A stretch of DNA of 39,318 bases from Apostichopus californicus. Lineage: Eukaryota; Echinodermata; Holothuroidea; Aspidochirotida; Stichopodidae. The DNA lies in contig JAIPMN010002410.1 in NCBI GenBank assembly GCA_020650975.1, positions 13,335-52,652 on the forward strand. The letters are read 5' to 3'. The notes below the pieces were generated by a model. That model was not told the DNA's origin and ran no database searches. It saw only the letters and a list, made by a program, of their open reading frames with translations. Shown piece after piece: positions 24,301 to 32,594 of the stretch. Every line of letters begins with the position of its first letter. Position 1 is the stretch's first letter. The translations under genes and the position numbers were made by a program.

Positions 24301-27063
24301 TTTATCGTTTCAAATGCAACACTGCTTAAAGCTAGTAATTTTTTATCTCTTTAATTCAGCTTAATATTCTAGCAATTTTTTCTTTTCTTTTTATTTATTT
24401 ATTTTTCTTTTATAGGTTCTGATGACCAGAAGGGGACAATAATGGGTATATTTAGATCTTTAGGAGCCCTGGCTAGGGCAATTGGACCAATACTGTTTTC
24501 TACTGGTATGTCATACAGTTACATTAAAATACTTATGTTACTTAAAAGCTTAGCTGAGCTTTGTTTAGCTTAGCTAAAGCCAAGGGGACGACACATATCC
24601 AACCATCCTCTTTAGCTTATATGACTGGGTTATTGTGGTCAACAACTCCTCCTCAAACAGCTAAGCAAAAATCTTGATCTGTTTGGGAGATATCCTAATT
24701 TAAAAGTCATGTCTGAGGTCTTTCATTTCATTAATCGGTGATGACATAGTGCCCCTAGGATCTGAGAATTATTATTTACCAGATTTATATAGCACTCTTT
24801 TCATGCTTAAGTATGTTCAAGAGCGCTTTACAATGACAACACAATGACAAAACCCTTAAAATATGAATATGAAAAATAAAATTGACACAGCTTAAATATT
24901 AATATAAAAAAATATATATACGAAGGAATAATTTTAAAAACAAGATAGAATTACAGTGAAATTCCTAAAAAATAAAAATGGGAGTTTTAAGAAATTTTAA
25001 GTAACAAAATGACAAAACCAAAGTTTCTCTTTGTTTTTCTATTCATATTTTCAAGGTTAGAATATGAACAGTGTTGATATCAAAACCATTGCCATCAGTG
25101 TGTCATGTTAAGAGCTCCAATATTTTAGATCCAGCATTTTTCAAACCCATCTCCATTACAGAAAATAAACATCGTAATAAATAAAGGAAAACATAAAAAA
25201 AAAAAACTTGAAGCGTGTGATGTCATATTTAGACTTGATCAAGTCTTAGGCGTTGTTTTTGGAGGATCATGAAATCTGCGATATCTACGAAATAGGATAA
25301 GAGTTTTCCTGACAGTTGTTTTCATTACATAGACTAATGATAATGGCTGGGTTTGTGTTTCCAATGAAACATATCTTTAATAACGCTGTGGTTCACGACG
25401 AGGAAGCTAAAAGTGCCTTCTTTCTCTCTAGAGTGGCTTGTCTTAGTTGCACAATGATGAATGTGTGTAGCCACTGATTTGTGTGTCCCACATTTCTAGT
25501 CGTAGCATCTGTTAGTACCTCTACCTTATTTAACGAGTAATGCAACAGCTCGTCCTTCCATTACTTATTGTATTTCAATCCTTATGCAGTTGTATCCAAA
25601 GGGGTTCATAGCACAACCTTTTTATCAATGAAAATTGTGTATTTGGATGTGATAATTGATTATGCAAACCCACTTTATTAGAATTAATTGTGAGTACAAT
25701 CTCTATGGATGAAGAGGTTTCTCTTACTCCTGTTAATCTATGTGACATCTGACGACTGTGATGCACGGACACTCTAGTACAGCATATTGTATCTTGTAAT
25801 TTAGTCCTAATGGTAAATTGCTTTTTTGAATAGAAAATGAAAAATTGTTACTCTTTGGAAAACTTTGTAACCATAATGGAGTTTACAAAATAGTAGCTAA
25901 CTCACAAATTGTCAGTGTTGTTAAAGGGGTAGTCATATTATCCTATCATCTCCAAGTGAAAATGTTTAACATAATTTTTTTTTGGAATGCATGCATGCAT
26001 CCATGTTAAAGTCATTTACATAGTTCCAGTGTTGTAGCTGCGCCGTTCGGACTTGGCCAACTATACATTTGCCGACCGGTACTCCAAGGAAAAAGTTCTA
26101 ATACCGACCTCGACCTCACGCTTCTGATCGACCGGTACAAAATTCAGTAAATAGTGTCACTGTATAAGAAATAACTCTCACTCAAATATATATAAACACA
26201 CACACACACACATATATATATATACCCTTATACCACGCCCCCCAGGACGCAGAATTTGCAGGCAACCATCACTCCACAAAATTCAACCGCCACCTGCAAA
26301 ATCCTAGCTACAAGCCTGCATGGTTCACAGTGGAAATTTATTCTAAGCACCTCAACTAGAAATGAAGTCATGTAAGGTAGAAAGTTATCATGTAAGGGAT
26401 CCTGAAGGGGCTGCAGCATCACTGCATCCAGGCTGCATAGGACATAATCTATTGTGCTCCACAGGTTCAAACAATAGGCACCAGCAGAGATAATCCCTAT
26501 TGTTTGATATTGATTTATCCTATCCTATCTGATCTGGATCTTGTAGCTGCTGCAGTGTTTGTTTTCCACAGGTTGCCTAAAATTAATCAATCAATACATT
26601 ATGAAGGTTAGTTCTTTTGCTATTGAATCCCTATTGGATTTGCTTCAAAAGAGAAATATTTTTAACCTGGATGACGTCTTTCGATGACGTTTTCAGTCTC
26701 TTGGTGCAGTCATTTTGATGCAGATGTTTTTTAATCGATTCAATACTCTTAACAAACTACAGGTATATCATACCTCAAAATGTATCAATATCTGTCTTTG
26801 GGCATTAGCAAAAAAACTAAACCGTCTAAAGTTGCAAAAATTGAGGCGTTCCACTTTTTAAGATTCCCTTCAGTATGAAGCATGCTTTGACATCTTGTAC
26901 ATCCCATGTGAGCATGAATGTCCTGAATTATTAATTATTAATCTCTGTCATTTTATCAGTTTTCTGGTTGATTGGAGCAACGTCTTCATACATCATTGGA
27001 GCTGCCTGTTTGTTGGTGCCTATTTTACTACTGAAGAACATTCCCTTACAAAAAGTGGTTTGA
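6095..27063 (+). CDS. MFSD10: MFSD10 (TETRAN) orthologue, 13 coding exons, complete
   Basis: Spliced CDS: 6095-6337, 10240-10336, 10895-10998, 11984-12142, 16421-16612, 17302-17398, 18778-18889, 20139-20194, 20841-20893, 22068-22158, 23210-23257, 24416-24505, 26960-27063. All introns are GT-AG and all phases agree; total 1446 nt, 481 residues plus TGA. Residues 1-46 form a polar, basic, cytosolic-type N-terminus. Helix 1 is about 48-73 (VDLLAF..LPLLP). The MFS motif A, G-xxx-D-xx-GRRP, spans 132-142. The segment RIIGGISKGNVSLST lies near 171-185, and SGLE..L..H.RFQ starts the C-terminal half. The nearest family I recognise is vertebrate MFSD10/TETRAN, which is related to bacterial tetracycline efflux proteins and reported as an organic-anion transporter; human is about 455 aa. 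Substrate here is unknown. The ATG at 6095 is the first in frame after the acceptor; Met47 is an alternative start that would remove the polar tail. No frameshift or missing core motif is seen. Confidence 0.95.
6338..10239 (+). other. Coding intron 1, 3.9 kb
   Basis: Begins GTAAGA, ends TTTCAG. AT-rich, with one recognisable dispersed repeat at about 8262-8395. The rest shows no coding or structural signal I can support. Confidence 0.85.
8262..8395 (+). repeat. Dispersed repeat, copy B
   Basis: Same family as the repeats at 4781 and 35581: TGTTACTGTTACTTGTCATT, then the GATCCTGCTAGGATC core, then CTCTCTAGTGGATAAGCAG and TTTGCTAACAGTTTT. This copy is single-armed, without the palindrome. A short open frame across it gives the peptide EEDPARIETSCQ, a translation artefact of the repeat. 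Confidence 0.85.
10240..10336 (+). CDS. MFSD10: MFSD10 coding exon 2
   Basis: Acceptor TTTCTTTCAG at 10239; donor GAG|GTATGT after 10336. It encodes residues 82-113, the loop after helix 1, ending in the conserved NSVLFGG block that matches human MFSD10 closely. The final G begins a split glycine codon. Confidence 0.93.
10436..10587 (+). repeat. Pyrimidine minisatellite in intron 2
   Basis: About 150 bp of variants of CCCACTTCTTCC, with almost no G on the plus strand. It fills a quarter of the 558-bp intron 10337-10894. The apparent minus-strand open frame (Gly/Glu/Lys/Trp-rich) is a by-product. Confidence 0.85.
10895..10998 (+). CDS. MFSD10: MFSD10 coding exon 3 (helix 2 and MFS motif A)
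   Basis: Acceptor TTATTAG at 10894; donor ACG|GTACAG after 10998. It encodes residues 114-148, helix 2 followed by G-AAS-D-KY-GRRP, the MFS loop 2-3 signature. It ends in phase 0. Confidence 0.94.
11162..11557. mobile_element. hAT-type MITE with perfect 8-bp TSD
   Basis: Terminal inverted repeats start CAGTGGCGGA on both sides. The flanks 11154-11161 and 11558-11565 are both GTTGTAAC, an intact 8-bp target duplication, which is the hAT signature. 396 bp, no transposase; the interior holds G runs next to both ends. It sits in MFSD10 coding intron 3 (10999-11983), away from the splice sites. Confidence 0.92.
11984..12142 (+). CDS. MFSD10: MFSD10 coding exon 4 (helices 3 and 4)
   Basis: Acceptor CATTAG at 11983; donor ATG|GTAAAG after 12142. 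It encodes residues 149-201, including RIIGGISKGNVSLST, almost identical to the human motif. The transposon-filled 4.28-kb intron follows. Confidence 0.94.
12331..12873 (+). pseudogene. hAT transposase fragment (C-terminal dimerisation domain)
   Basis: An open frame of up to 180 codons. Its second half carries the hAT C-terminal dimerisation signature: SSASSTEAERSFSALRRLK, then RSTMTQQRLNHVMVCHIYRE, close to ZMYM/TTF-type and PRKRIR-like hAT proteins of animals. The first ~30 residues come from the subterminal transposon end and are not protein-like. The BED zinc finger and the RNase H-like catalytic core are absent, while full hAT transposases are usually 600 residues or more. It is a remnant, though the frame is intact. 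Domesticated use cannot be excluded but nothing suggests it. Confidence 0.88.
13174..13208. repeat. Perfect hairpin, 17-bp arms
   Basis: GAGTGCGACAGTCGGAA (13174-13190), one T, then its exact reverse complement (13192-13208). It lies inside the hAT element, about 70 bp after a CAGGGACGTCGCTAGG sequence (13101) that resembles another hAT end. Confidence 0.9.
14076..14383. mobile_element. Second hAT MITE, nested in the larger hAT
   Basis: Ends CAGGGGTGGGCAACC and the reverse complement of CAGTGGTGGGCACCC (13 of 15 match). Flanks 14068-14075 and 14384-14391 are both CTATAGGC, a perfect 8-bp duplication. 308 bp, no coding capacity. GCGGCCC motifs sit close to both ends, as in many Charlie-like hAT MITEs. 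Confidence 0.92.
14904..16420 (+). other. Rest of coding intron 4
   Basis: AT-rich sequence after the hAT element. I see no repeat family or coding exon in it. Short repeats of GAGTAC occur at about 16030-16075. Confidence 0.6.
16421..16612 (+). CDS. MFSD10: MFSD10 coding exon 5 (helices 5 and 6)
   Basis: Acceptor GATATTTTAG at 16420; donor AGA|GTAAGT after 16612. It encodes residues 202-265: a GFxxGPMxGA helix 5 signature, helix 6, and the FLKESLPADKR start of the central cytosolic loop. This is the largest exon after the first. Phase 0 at both ends. Confidence 0.94.
17112..17200. repeat. Fold-back tRNA-like SINE remnant
   Basis: B-box-like sequences face each other: GGATTGAAACC near 17119 (minus sense) and GGTTTGGAATCC near 17160 (plus sense), inside imperfect arms ending TCTAG/CTAG. 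The layout resembles the better preserved fold-back units at about 33743-34101. Located in coding intron 5 (16613-17301). Confidence 0.45.
17302..17398 (+). CDS. MFSD10: MFSD10 coding exon 6 (central loop)
   Basis: Acceptor TCTCTCTAG at 17301; donor AAG|GTAAAT after 17398. It encodes residues 266-297 of the 6-7 loop with the INPFSLFNFTAV stretch, equivalent to the LLSPLALLRFSAV region of the human protein. It ends with the first base of a split Asp codon. Confidence 0.9.
17821..18453. mobile_element. TTAA-flanked MITE, perfect 15-bp TIR
   Basis: AGCAGCATTTTGCGT at the left end and its exact reverse complement at the right end, with TTAA on both sides (17817-17820, 18454-18457). The TTAA target duplication is typical of the piggyBac superfamily, though assignment without a transposase is an inference. 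633 bp, no open frame of note. In coding intron 6 (17399-18777). Confidence 0.88.
18778..18889 (+). CDS. MFSD10: MFSD10 coding exon 7 (helix 7)
   Basis: Acceptor TTCTTCTCAG at 18777; donor CAG|GTGAGA after 18889. It encodes residues 298-334 with LCYFLFLFIFSGLEFTLTFL and H-RFQ, one of the most conserved MFSD10 blocks. Phase 1 start, phase 2 end. Confidence 0.94.
19024..19165 (+). repeat. Pyrimidine-rich tract in intron 7
   Basis: Long C/T-rich stretch beginning with a C run (about 19056), low-complexity. The open frame read through it (Pro/Leu-rich) is not a gene. Confidence 0.7.
19500..19700 (+). repeat. Near-identical ~85-bp copies on both sides of a 10-N gap
   Basis: Ten N at 19600-19609. 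Left copy about 19517-19599 and right copy about 19610-19691 share TGGGAGGACAGAATGTCTTA, a G run, and GGTCAGGTAGTGCT. A true tandem repeat or one sequence placed twice at an unclosed poly-G tract are both possible. In coding intron 7 (18890-20138). Confidence 0.85.
20139..20194 (+). CDS. MFSD10: MFSD10 coding exon 8 (helix 8)
   Basis: Acceptor CTTTGCAG at 20138; donor AAG|GTGAGT after 20194. Only 56 nt; encodes SMQQGKMFVFIGVIMALVQ (residues 335-353), matching the family QQGKMF motif. Too short to stand out as an open frame; found by homology and phase. Confidence 0.92.
20295..20400 (+). repeat. Degraded tRNA-derived SINE
   Basis: A-box remnant TAGGCTAGTTAGTAGAG, expanded by (GA)n, then a B-box remnant CTTGTTTGAATTTC, followed by TTCTGGTCAAGTTTTTCTTT. 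It resembles the SINE head at 33502. In coding intron 8 (20195-20840). Confidence 0.5.
20841..20893 (+). CDS. MFSD10: MFSD10 coding exon 9
   Basis: Acceptor ATTTTCAG at 20840; donor GTG|GTGAGT after 20893. A 53-nt exon for GGYVRRIKPGKERSVALV (residues 354-371), the basic loop between helices 8 and 9, equivalent to human GAYARRI. Confidence 0.9.
22068..22158 (+). CDS. MFSD10: MFSD10 coding exon 10 (helix 9 to helix 10)
   Basis: Acceptor CATCATCAG at 22067; donor TCG|GTGAGT after 22158. Encodes residues 372-401, GMFLLLPSFIIISLSHSQ and YYFGLTLFSF, matching the helix 9-10 region of the family. Ends in a split Ala codon. Confidence 0.91.
23210..23257 (+). CDS. MFSD10: MFSD10 coding exon 11 (helix 10)
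   Basis: Acceptor TTTTGACAG at 23209; donor ACG|GTAAGT after 23257. The shortest exon (48 nt), ASATVVPCMTTVVTMYG, equal to human AAAVVVPCLSSVVAGYG. Split codons at both ends keep frame. Confidence 0.92.
24416..24505 (+). CDS. MFSD10: MFSD10 coding exon 12 (helix 11 motif)
   Basis: Acceptor TTTTATAG at 24415; donor CTG|GTATGT after 24505. Encodes SDDQKGTIMGIFRSLGALARAIGPILFST (residues 419-447 after the split Gly418). The QKGT-MG--RSLGALARA-GP block is near-identical to vertebrate MFSD10 and is the strongest orthology evidence. Confidence 0.95.
24781..24833 (+). repeat. Short retroposon-tail-like fragment
   Basis: Sequence of the type GATTTATATAGCAC ... AGCGCTTTACAATG, a common interspersed motif in invertebrate deuterostomes. 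Only the short conserved part is recognisable. In coding intron 12 (24506-26959). Confidence 0.35.
26185..26225 (+). repeat. (TA)n(CA)n(TA)n microsatellite
   Basis: A compound dinucleotide tract in coding intron 12: TATATA, then (CA)n, then (TA)n. Confidence 0.85.
26960..27063 (+). CDS. MFSD10: MFSD10 last coding exon (helix 12 and stop)
   Basis: Acceptor TTTTATCAG at 26959. Encodes residues 448-481 (helix 12, then KNIPLQKVV) and TGA at 27061-27063. A consensus donor, CCG|GTAAGT, follows with its GT at 27074-27075, so the exon probably ends at 27073 in 3'UTR and is spliced on. Confidence 0.92.
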
Positions 27064-27080
27064 AGAAGAACCGGTAAGTC

Positions 27081-27646
27081 GTTAGTCTGTCTCATATGTG
27101 GGTGTTATTATCATGTAGATATGGAATTGTCTTATGACGATGCATATGCAATGTATGTGCGTTAGTCTGTCTCCTATGCGGGGGTCATTGTCATGTAGAT
27201 ATGGCATTGTCTTGATTGAGATGCATAACCGACTGGTTAGCCTAGTGGTTAGGGCATCCGCTTATCAGCCGGAAGGTTCGGGGTTCGACTCCGGGCCGAG
27301 TCATACCAAAGACTTTATAAATGGGACCTACTGCCATCTTGCTTGGTGCCCAGCATATAAGTATGGAGTGGGGGAATATGTGTGTCTGATCGGTAAATAC
27401 GATTTAGCGCCCTTTGTGGCAGCTCATCGTGTATAGTCCACAGTGACTTGAGAACAGTTACGGAATGATAATAGACGGTTGGTTATAGGCACTGCGCCAT
27501 GAGGGTCTTCGGGCGGATACCGGCGCAATACCAAGTGTACACTATTCTATTCTATATGCAATGTATGTGCATTAGTAACTCTGCAATGTGGGTGTCATTG
27601 TCATGTAGATATGGCATTGTCTTGATGGCGATGCAATGTATTTGCG
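27081..27646 (+). repeat. 80-bp minisatellite, three units, split by a SINE
   Basis: Units start GTTAGTCTGT at 27081 and 27161 and ATTAGTAACT at 27571, each containing CATGTAGATATGG and ATTGTCTTGAT or a variant. The period is 80 between units 1 and 2. Unit 2 is interrupted after 27226 and resumes at 27556. The array starts a few bases after the splice donor of the last MFSD10 coding exon. Confidence 0.88.
27227..27555 (+). mobile_element. tRNA-derived SINE, about 329 bp
   Basis: The head 27231-27302 has an A box TAGCCTAGTGG and a B box GGTTCGACTCC. A ~250-nt body follows, ending with a GGGTCTTCGGGCGG and GGCGCAATACCAAGTG tail, then ATTCTATTCTAT. ATGCA occurs directly before (27221-27225) and after (27556-27560), a likely short target duplication. 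The clean B box and intact body suggest a fairly young insertion. Confidence 0.82.
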
Positions 27647-27831
27647 TACCGCTATCCTTTTCTCACCTGTTAGTATCTCGTCCCTCCCTGTAAGTGTACT
27701 GGGGATCAGATATTGTACTTTACTGACAGTGTGTACAGAAATGGTACTTAAATTGCTACCCACCCTCACACCCCTTGAGGCTCTGACGTGGTACTTGATC
27801 ATATGTTAGTGTGCGTAACCCCTACAGACTA

Positions 27832-27919
27832 ACAAGCTCGCGCAAGCTTGCTGCATGCAAACATTGAACGCACCCAGCCACGCAAACATTGCTTGCAACA
27901 GCAAGCTTGGCAAGCTTGT
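27832..27919. repeat. Imperfect fold-back around AAGCTTG motifs
   Basis: Left arm 27832-27860 and right arm 27893-27919 pair over most of their length, both carrying GCAAGCTTG, around a ~32-nt spacer with a repeated CGCAAACATTG-like motif. Located in the candidate 3'UTR intron. Confidence 0.6.
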
Positions 27920-28138
27920 GCAACCATAGCTCAGAAAGTATGAACTTGCAGCAGATTTCAGAATCTATAGTAGAAGTTACCCCCATATATGGTAACACAG
28001 TAAACAAGACTGTGGAGACTTTTGGGGTTGAGTGAAAAACATAATGTGTGTGCATTTATGTGTGTATGTGGTACTACCCTTTTTATGCCTTACATTATCG
28101 ATTTAAATATTTGTATATCGTGTTTGTATGTATTTTAC

Positions 28139-28210
28139 TGTAAAGCGCCTTAGAGCAATTTTTTGATTGGATAAGGTGCTATAGAAATGTTGTATAATAA
28201 TAATAATAAA
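28139..28210 (+). mobile_element. L2/CR1-like LINE 3' tail
   Basis: TGTAAAGCGCCTTAGAGCA, then GATTGGATAAGGTGCTATAG, then a (TAA)n tail. This is the 3'-end pattern of L2/CR1-clade LINEs and the SINEs that use them. No reverse-transcriptase sequence is attached. Confidence 0.65.
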
Positions 28211-28545
28211 ATGAATCACAGTTGGTTCAATATCGGCCTAATGTAATCGCATCGTTTCATCATAAAAAGATTGAATGATTTAGTAAACATTTCAATAATG
28301 AATCAAATTTCAAAAAAGTAAAAAATGGAAATCCATTTCTTGGAAGGTACAAGTTTATCAACATACTTGGTGTACAACACAGTTGATATTTTATTATATG
28401 ATGTGTGTGGGAGGGTGGGGGGGGGGTGGGGAGAGACAAGCATGGTCGATCCTGCAGGGTTAGCAAAAGAAATTTTGGAATAAACAGACTATAGTAATTT
28501 TAAGTAGATGCAGTAAGGGTAAAGAAGACAAGCAATTATTTTCAG

Positions 28546-29045
28546 AATGGAAGCGTTTACGAAATCATACGACTTAATAAGACTTTACTGGGAGGCTGCC
28601 CCAGCCCTGGCAATACCACCCTCACGGGAGGGGGAAATTAGCCGAGAAAAAAGAAAAAAATTCCCTTCCGGGTGGCTGGACTGTTTCCCCGGAAGAAAAC
28701 TTTACTTCCTGAGTTTGACTCACAAGTCCTCTAGCTGCCTAGAGGCCCCCTCCCCTCTGTCAGAGCCGAAGAAGACTCCCAGTTTAAAAAAATCAAGCTT
28801 ATTGAAGGAGGATTTTAAATTGTTTCTTAGCGTAATTTTTCCTAATCAGATATTTAAGAAGGAGATTTTGAATAAGGGGGTCGATGAGAAGGGTATTGTT
28901 TACCTATTAAAAAAAAAATATATGGAATTTTGTATAAAGCAAAGATTTGCATATGAGACAATAGAACAATACAAGTTTTGTGTCATAATTAATTATCCTG
29001 GTTAGGATTAATAGGTGAATGAATAAAGCATGAGTAGACAATGGC
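28546..29045 (+). other. MFSD10: Candidate MFSD10 3'UTR terminal exon
   Basis: A good acceptor, ATTATTTTCAG, ends at 28545. It pairs with the donor left open 10 nt after the MFSD10 stop. AATAAA at 29022-29027 lies about 480 nt into this exon. Its end at about 29045 is set only by the usual 15-25 nt spacing to cleavage. An open frame of 152 codons (28547-29005) starts 1 nt after the acceptor; its product is lysine- and serine-rich, unlike any family I know, and is most simply chance coding in a UTR. The alternative is a separate small gene. Confidence 0.5.
29022..29027 (+). promoter_or_regulatory. Candidate polyadenylation signal AATAAA
   Basis: Canonical AATAAA in the candidate terminal exon of MFSD10. 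Other AATAAA hexamers exist nearby (for example at 28481), so use is unproven. Confidence 0.4.
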
Positions 29046-30998
29046 TGTAACTACTTTATTCTTATTAGATTAACTCATTGTCACAACCCAGCTGTTTTTT
29101 GCACTCCAGCTGGTAACCAAGTTTGAATCCATCACAAACTTGTTGCAACATGAATTAATAAAACAATGGTGTTTATCCTAAACGAAGAACAAAGTCTTTA
29201 AACCCAACGAGGTGCCACCTTCCCCCCTTTTTTTCTCTTTTCCTTTTCCTTTTGTTTTTCTTGGAAAATTACCTAAATGGGAAGTTTGCTGGTAGACTGA
29301 AAGCGGCATAGTATTACTGTTTTGACGACGACGACGGGGACGACGACGACGAGGAGGAGGAGGAGTTTAGGGTTGTTTATCTTTATTTGTTACTAGTCAT
29401 AAAGGGTCTAGTCAATGCAGCAATCGAGAAGTTTTGGTAAAACATTTATAAATTCACGAAACTTTGTAGACAAAGACTAAATCGTTACAAAAAGGTAAAT
29501 TCTATCATAATACAGACCCAAACAAAAACACATTAATAGATGACCAAACATGAAAAAAACAGAGCTACGTTTAATGTGTTTAAGCTAAAGATAGAATTTG
29601 AGGAATATGTAAATGTCGGGTGAGGGGCACAGACAGGGGCAGGGTTTTTTATGGGGGGTGGGGTGGGAGAGAAAGTCCAATGAACTTGGCAACTGTTAGC
29701 CATAAAACTGCAGTTTAGTAGTTAGCCTGACATTGACAATGACATTGAGGTATTTAACTGTCTGGCTCATTTCTTTCTTTGGCACACACCACATGTTGGT
29801 TGTAATTCTTTAGCTAGCGTTTAATGGGAAGCACTTTTAATGGGAAGCGTGTTCCTGTTTGCTTTGAGGTAGCTGTTATCATCGGTTAGATTGTATTGAC
29901 GTCAGGTCAGACGTCAGAGGTACCCTGGAATCACCTCTTTGTGATCATTGTATCAATAATGTAAGCAAATTTACGTCAAAACATTGGTTTCAAAGGACTG
30001 TTGGTGTAATGGCTTAGGAATGATCGGTTTACGCTCTCAGTCAACTCTGTGTCCAATGCTAACTGGGAATGATATATATGTTAGCCGTCACAACCCTTTG
30101 AAATAGTGTTCTGAGCTTTCATATATTTTCCATTGTACCCTCTAATTTGGTTTGATAATAATGCAAGGTTTTTCAAATCGGTATCAAATTTCAAACTTTT
30201 TTATACTTGTGTTTGGGATTTGAGGTATCTATTTTTATGTCTTAGTTTCTGTTCTTTTTTTTTCATGTAAGTACAAATGAAACATATTTGTGGAATGGCA
30301 TTCCAAAAAGTTGAAAATTTAAATAAAGTGTAAATATTAAACAGTTCCAAGGTGTGGTCATGAAAGTGATCACACAAAGTTAAATTTACAATAAAAGAAA
30401 TGTTGCTTAAAACCCCCCTTCCCCCTCCCCCCCCCAAAAGAAAAACAGTCCAGCTGAACAGGTGTTCTGCTCAAAGTTTTAGTTGCAAAATTTTGGCAAT
30501 TTGGGTCAAAGAAGTCAAAATTAAGAAAGGTGTAGCCTGAGTCAAAGCTTTTGTTTGCTTTTGTTAAAATTTACCAATATCCAATAATTTAGATCCCCAT
30601 ATCTTCCGGTACCAATCCGAAACCGATTTTTCACAAACGAGTCTCTGTGCAAATGTTGCTTGCTCTTGACCAGATTAGCACTGAACACAGACAGTTTTAA
30701 AAAGTCTCCTTTCGTGATAGGTAGCGAGTTTCACATCCTCTCTGCGGTTATATTTACCGGCGAACTGTGCAAATTTTCCCTCTCAAACGACAAATATGGT
30801 TGCTCTTATCATGGCTAGATCAGGCATTCTGCAAACAGTTTTATCCTTATGAGATCGATAATCGAAAATGCTTTCTTAATCGGACAGTGATGACAGGGCA
30901 ACACCTACGACATCGGGTGGATATTTTCCCGATATCGGCTGAGGCTGATAATCGGATACCAGTAATTGGTGCAACAACAACAATCAGAGCAATTTAAT
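29046..30998. other. Downstream region, no gene seen
   Basis: AT-rich DNA after the candidate MFSD10 poly(A) site. It contains a (GAC)n/(GAG)n trinucleotide tract at about 29323-29366 and G or C runs at about 29646 and 30414-30437. No exon or transposon end recognised. Confidence 0.55.
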
Positions 30999-31016
30999 GT
31001 TTCTTTTCATTGTGCG

Positions 31017-31636
31017 TTAACCTCCCTCAAAAAGATGTTTTTCATTTAGATTTGACTTGTAAACGCTTTACTGTTTTGTATGTTGTCTTTTTTATGATTT
31101 TAAATTGTTTTGTTTACACCAGTAGCAAAATAGTTGCAGGATAAAGCCAGACTCTGGCTAGTTTGTTTGCAAACAAGTGTATAGAGGGTAGTCCAACCTG
31201 ATTAAGTTTGTATTTTGCTCTGTTTACAAAGTGGGCGGCTTGGATACACTTATTTCTGATTGAATTAAAGATTTTTTTTGTCTTTTGCCCTCCTGTGAGT
31301 ACACATTCTTTCTGCAGTTGTTAACCTTCCTCAAAAAGATGTTTTTCATTTAGATTTGACTTGTGTAGGCTTTACTGTTTTGTATGATTTTTTATATATT
31401 TTTTTATATTTTTAATTGTTTTGTTTACACCAATGAGTCAGCTTAAACAGTAGCATAATAGTTGCAGGATAAAAGCCAGAAGCCAGACTCTGGCTGGTTT
31501 GTTTGCAAACAAGTTTATAGAGGTATTCCATCCTGATTAAGTTTGTAACTCTGTTTACAAAGTGGGTGGCTTGGATACACCTATTTCTGATAGAATTAAA
31601 GATTTTTTTTTTCTTTTGCCCTCCTGTCAGTACACA
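31017..31636 (+). repeat. Tandem duplication, ~300-bp unit, two copies
   Basis: Copies 31017-31304 and 31321-31636 are offset by 304 bp. They share TCAAAAAGATGTTTTTCATT, CCAGACTCTGGCT, GTTTGTTTGCAAACAAGT and TTTTGCCCTCCTGT. They differ by small indels, with an insertion of GAGTCAGCTTAAA in copy 2. No coding capacity. Confidence 0.88.
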
Positions 31637-31831
31637 GTTAAATTCTAGTTATCAGTCTTGTGTTTAAAGGTGTTGTCTGTGGCATCAGCTCAGATTTGAT
31701 TTTTTTTTCTTACCCAAGAGGGTACCCCCCTTCATTACACCACTCTTTAGATGTTCAAATAGTTTTTAAAAAAAATAGGAACTAACAAAAAGAAAAGAAA
31801 AAGAGAATAATTAATAAATTAATAAAATCAC

Positions 31832-32328
31832 ACATTGAGTTAATACTTGTTGAGTTAATACATTGAGTTGCATACATTGAGTTAATACTTGAGTTAATAC
31901 ATTGTTATAGTTATACACATGAGTTAATACATTGTTAATACATATATTGTTATATACATCTATAATACATTGTATATTGTTTATATACATACATAATTTA
32001 CATACATTAATATACATACATTGTATATACATACGTTGTATATACATACATTGTATATACATACATTGTATATGCATACACATAATTTACATACATTAAT
32101 ATACATACATTGTATATACATACATAATATACATACATTGTATATATATATTGTTTATAAACATACATAATACATAGTTAATACATACGTTAATACATAC
32201 ACATGATTTAATACATTGAGTTGCATACATTGAGTTCATACTTGAGTTAATACATTGTTAGATACACATGAGTTAATACACATGATTTAATACATTGAGT
32301 TGCATCATTTAGTTAATACTTGACTTAA
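31832..32328 (+). repeat. AT-rich ACATACATT / TTAATACATTGAG array
   Basis: About 500 bp mixing two short motif classes, TTGAGTTAATAC-like units at both edges and ATATACATACATTGT-like units in the middle. The minus-strand open frame through it (Met/Tyr/Ile/Gln repeats) is an artefact. Confidence 0.88.
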
Positions 32329-32594
32329 CAAAGGAAAAATATCAATTTCAATTACAGAAAAACCAGAAAGAGCTTAAATGATTTATGAACAAATGTTGCC
32401 TTCCCAACCCCCCCCCCCCACCCCAAAAAGAATCCCTCACCCTAGCTCCACCCGCATCACAATCACATTCCTACTGAAAGATATTTGACAGAGTATTTGG
32501 CAAAAATTGTCTCCCGATAGTTAATAATTGCTAAGTTCATTTCATTCTGTTCTATCCATTTCTTATGATTTATACCATGTATTTACTATTTTAT

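Larger units (their letters stand above)
20894..24415 (+). other. Coding introns 9 to 11
   Basis: Introns 20894-22067, 22159-23209 and 23258-24415, separated by the small exons 10 and 11. They hold short homopolymer and C/T or G-rich runs (about 21435-21470, 22905-22945, 23620-23645) and a short (TA)n at about 22545. No transposon ends or further exons recognised. Confidence 0.6.

Noticed and set aside
25923..25960. Solo TTAA element end (TTAAAGGGGTAGTC)
   Set aside because: No matching opposite end was found in the window.
28547..29005. 152-codon plus-strand frame as an independent gene
   Set aside because: No recognisable family. The start lies 1 nt after a good splice acceptor and the frame ends just before AATAAA, so a 3'UTR exon of MFSD10 explains it better.
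31811..32083. 90-codon minus-strand Met/Tyr/Ile-repeat protein
   Set aside because: It is the translation of an ACATACATT-type tandem array.
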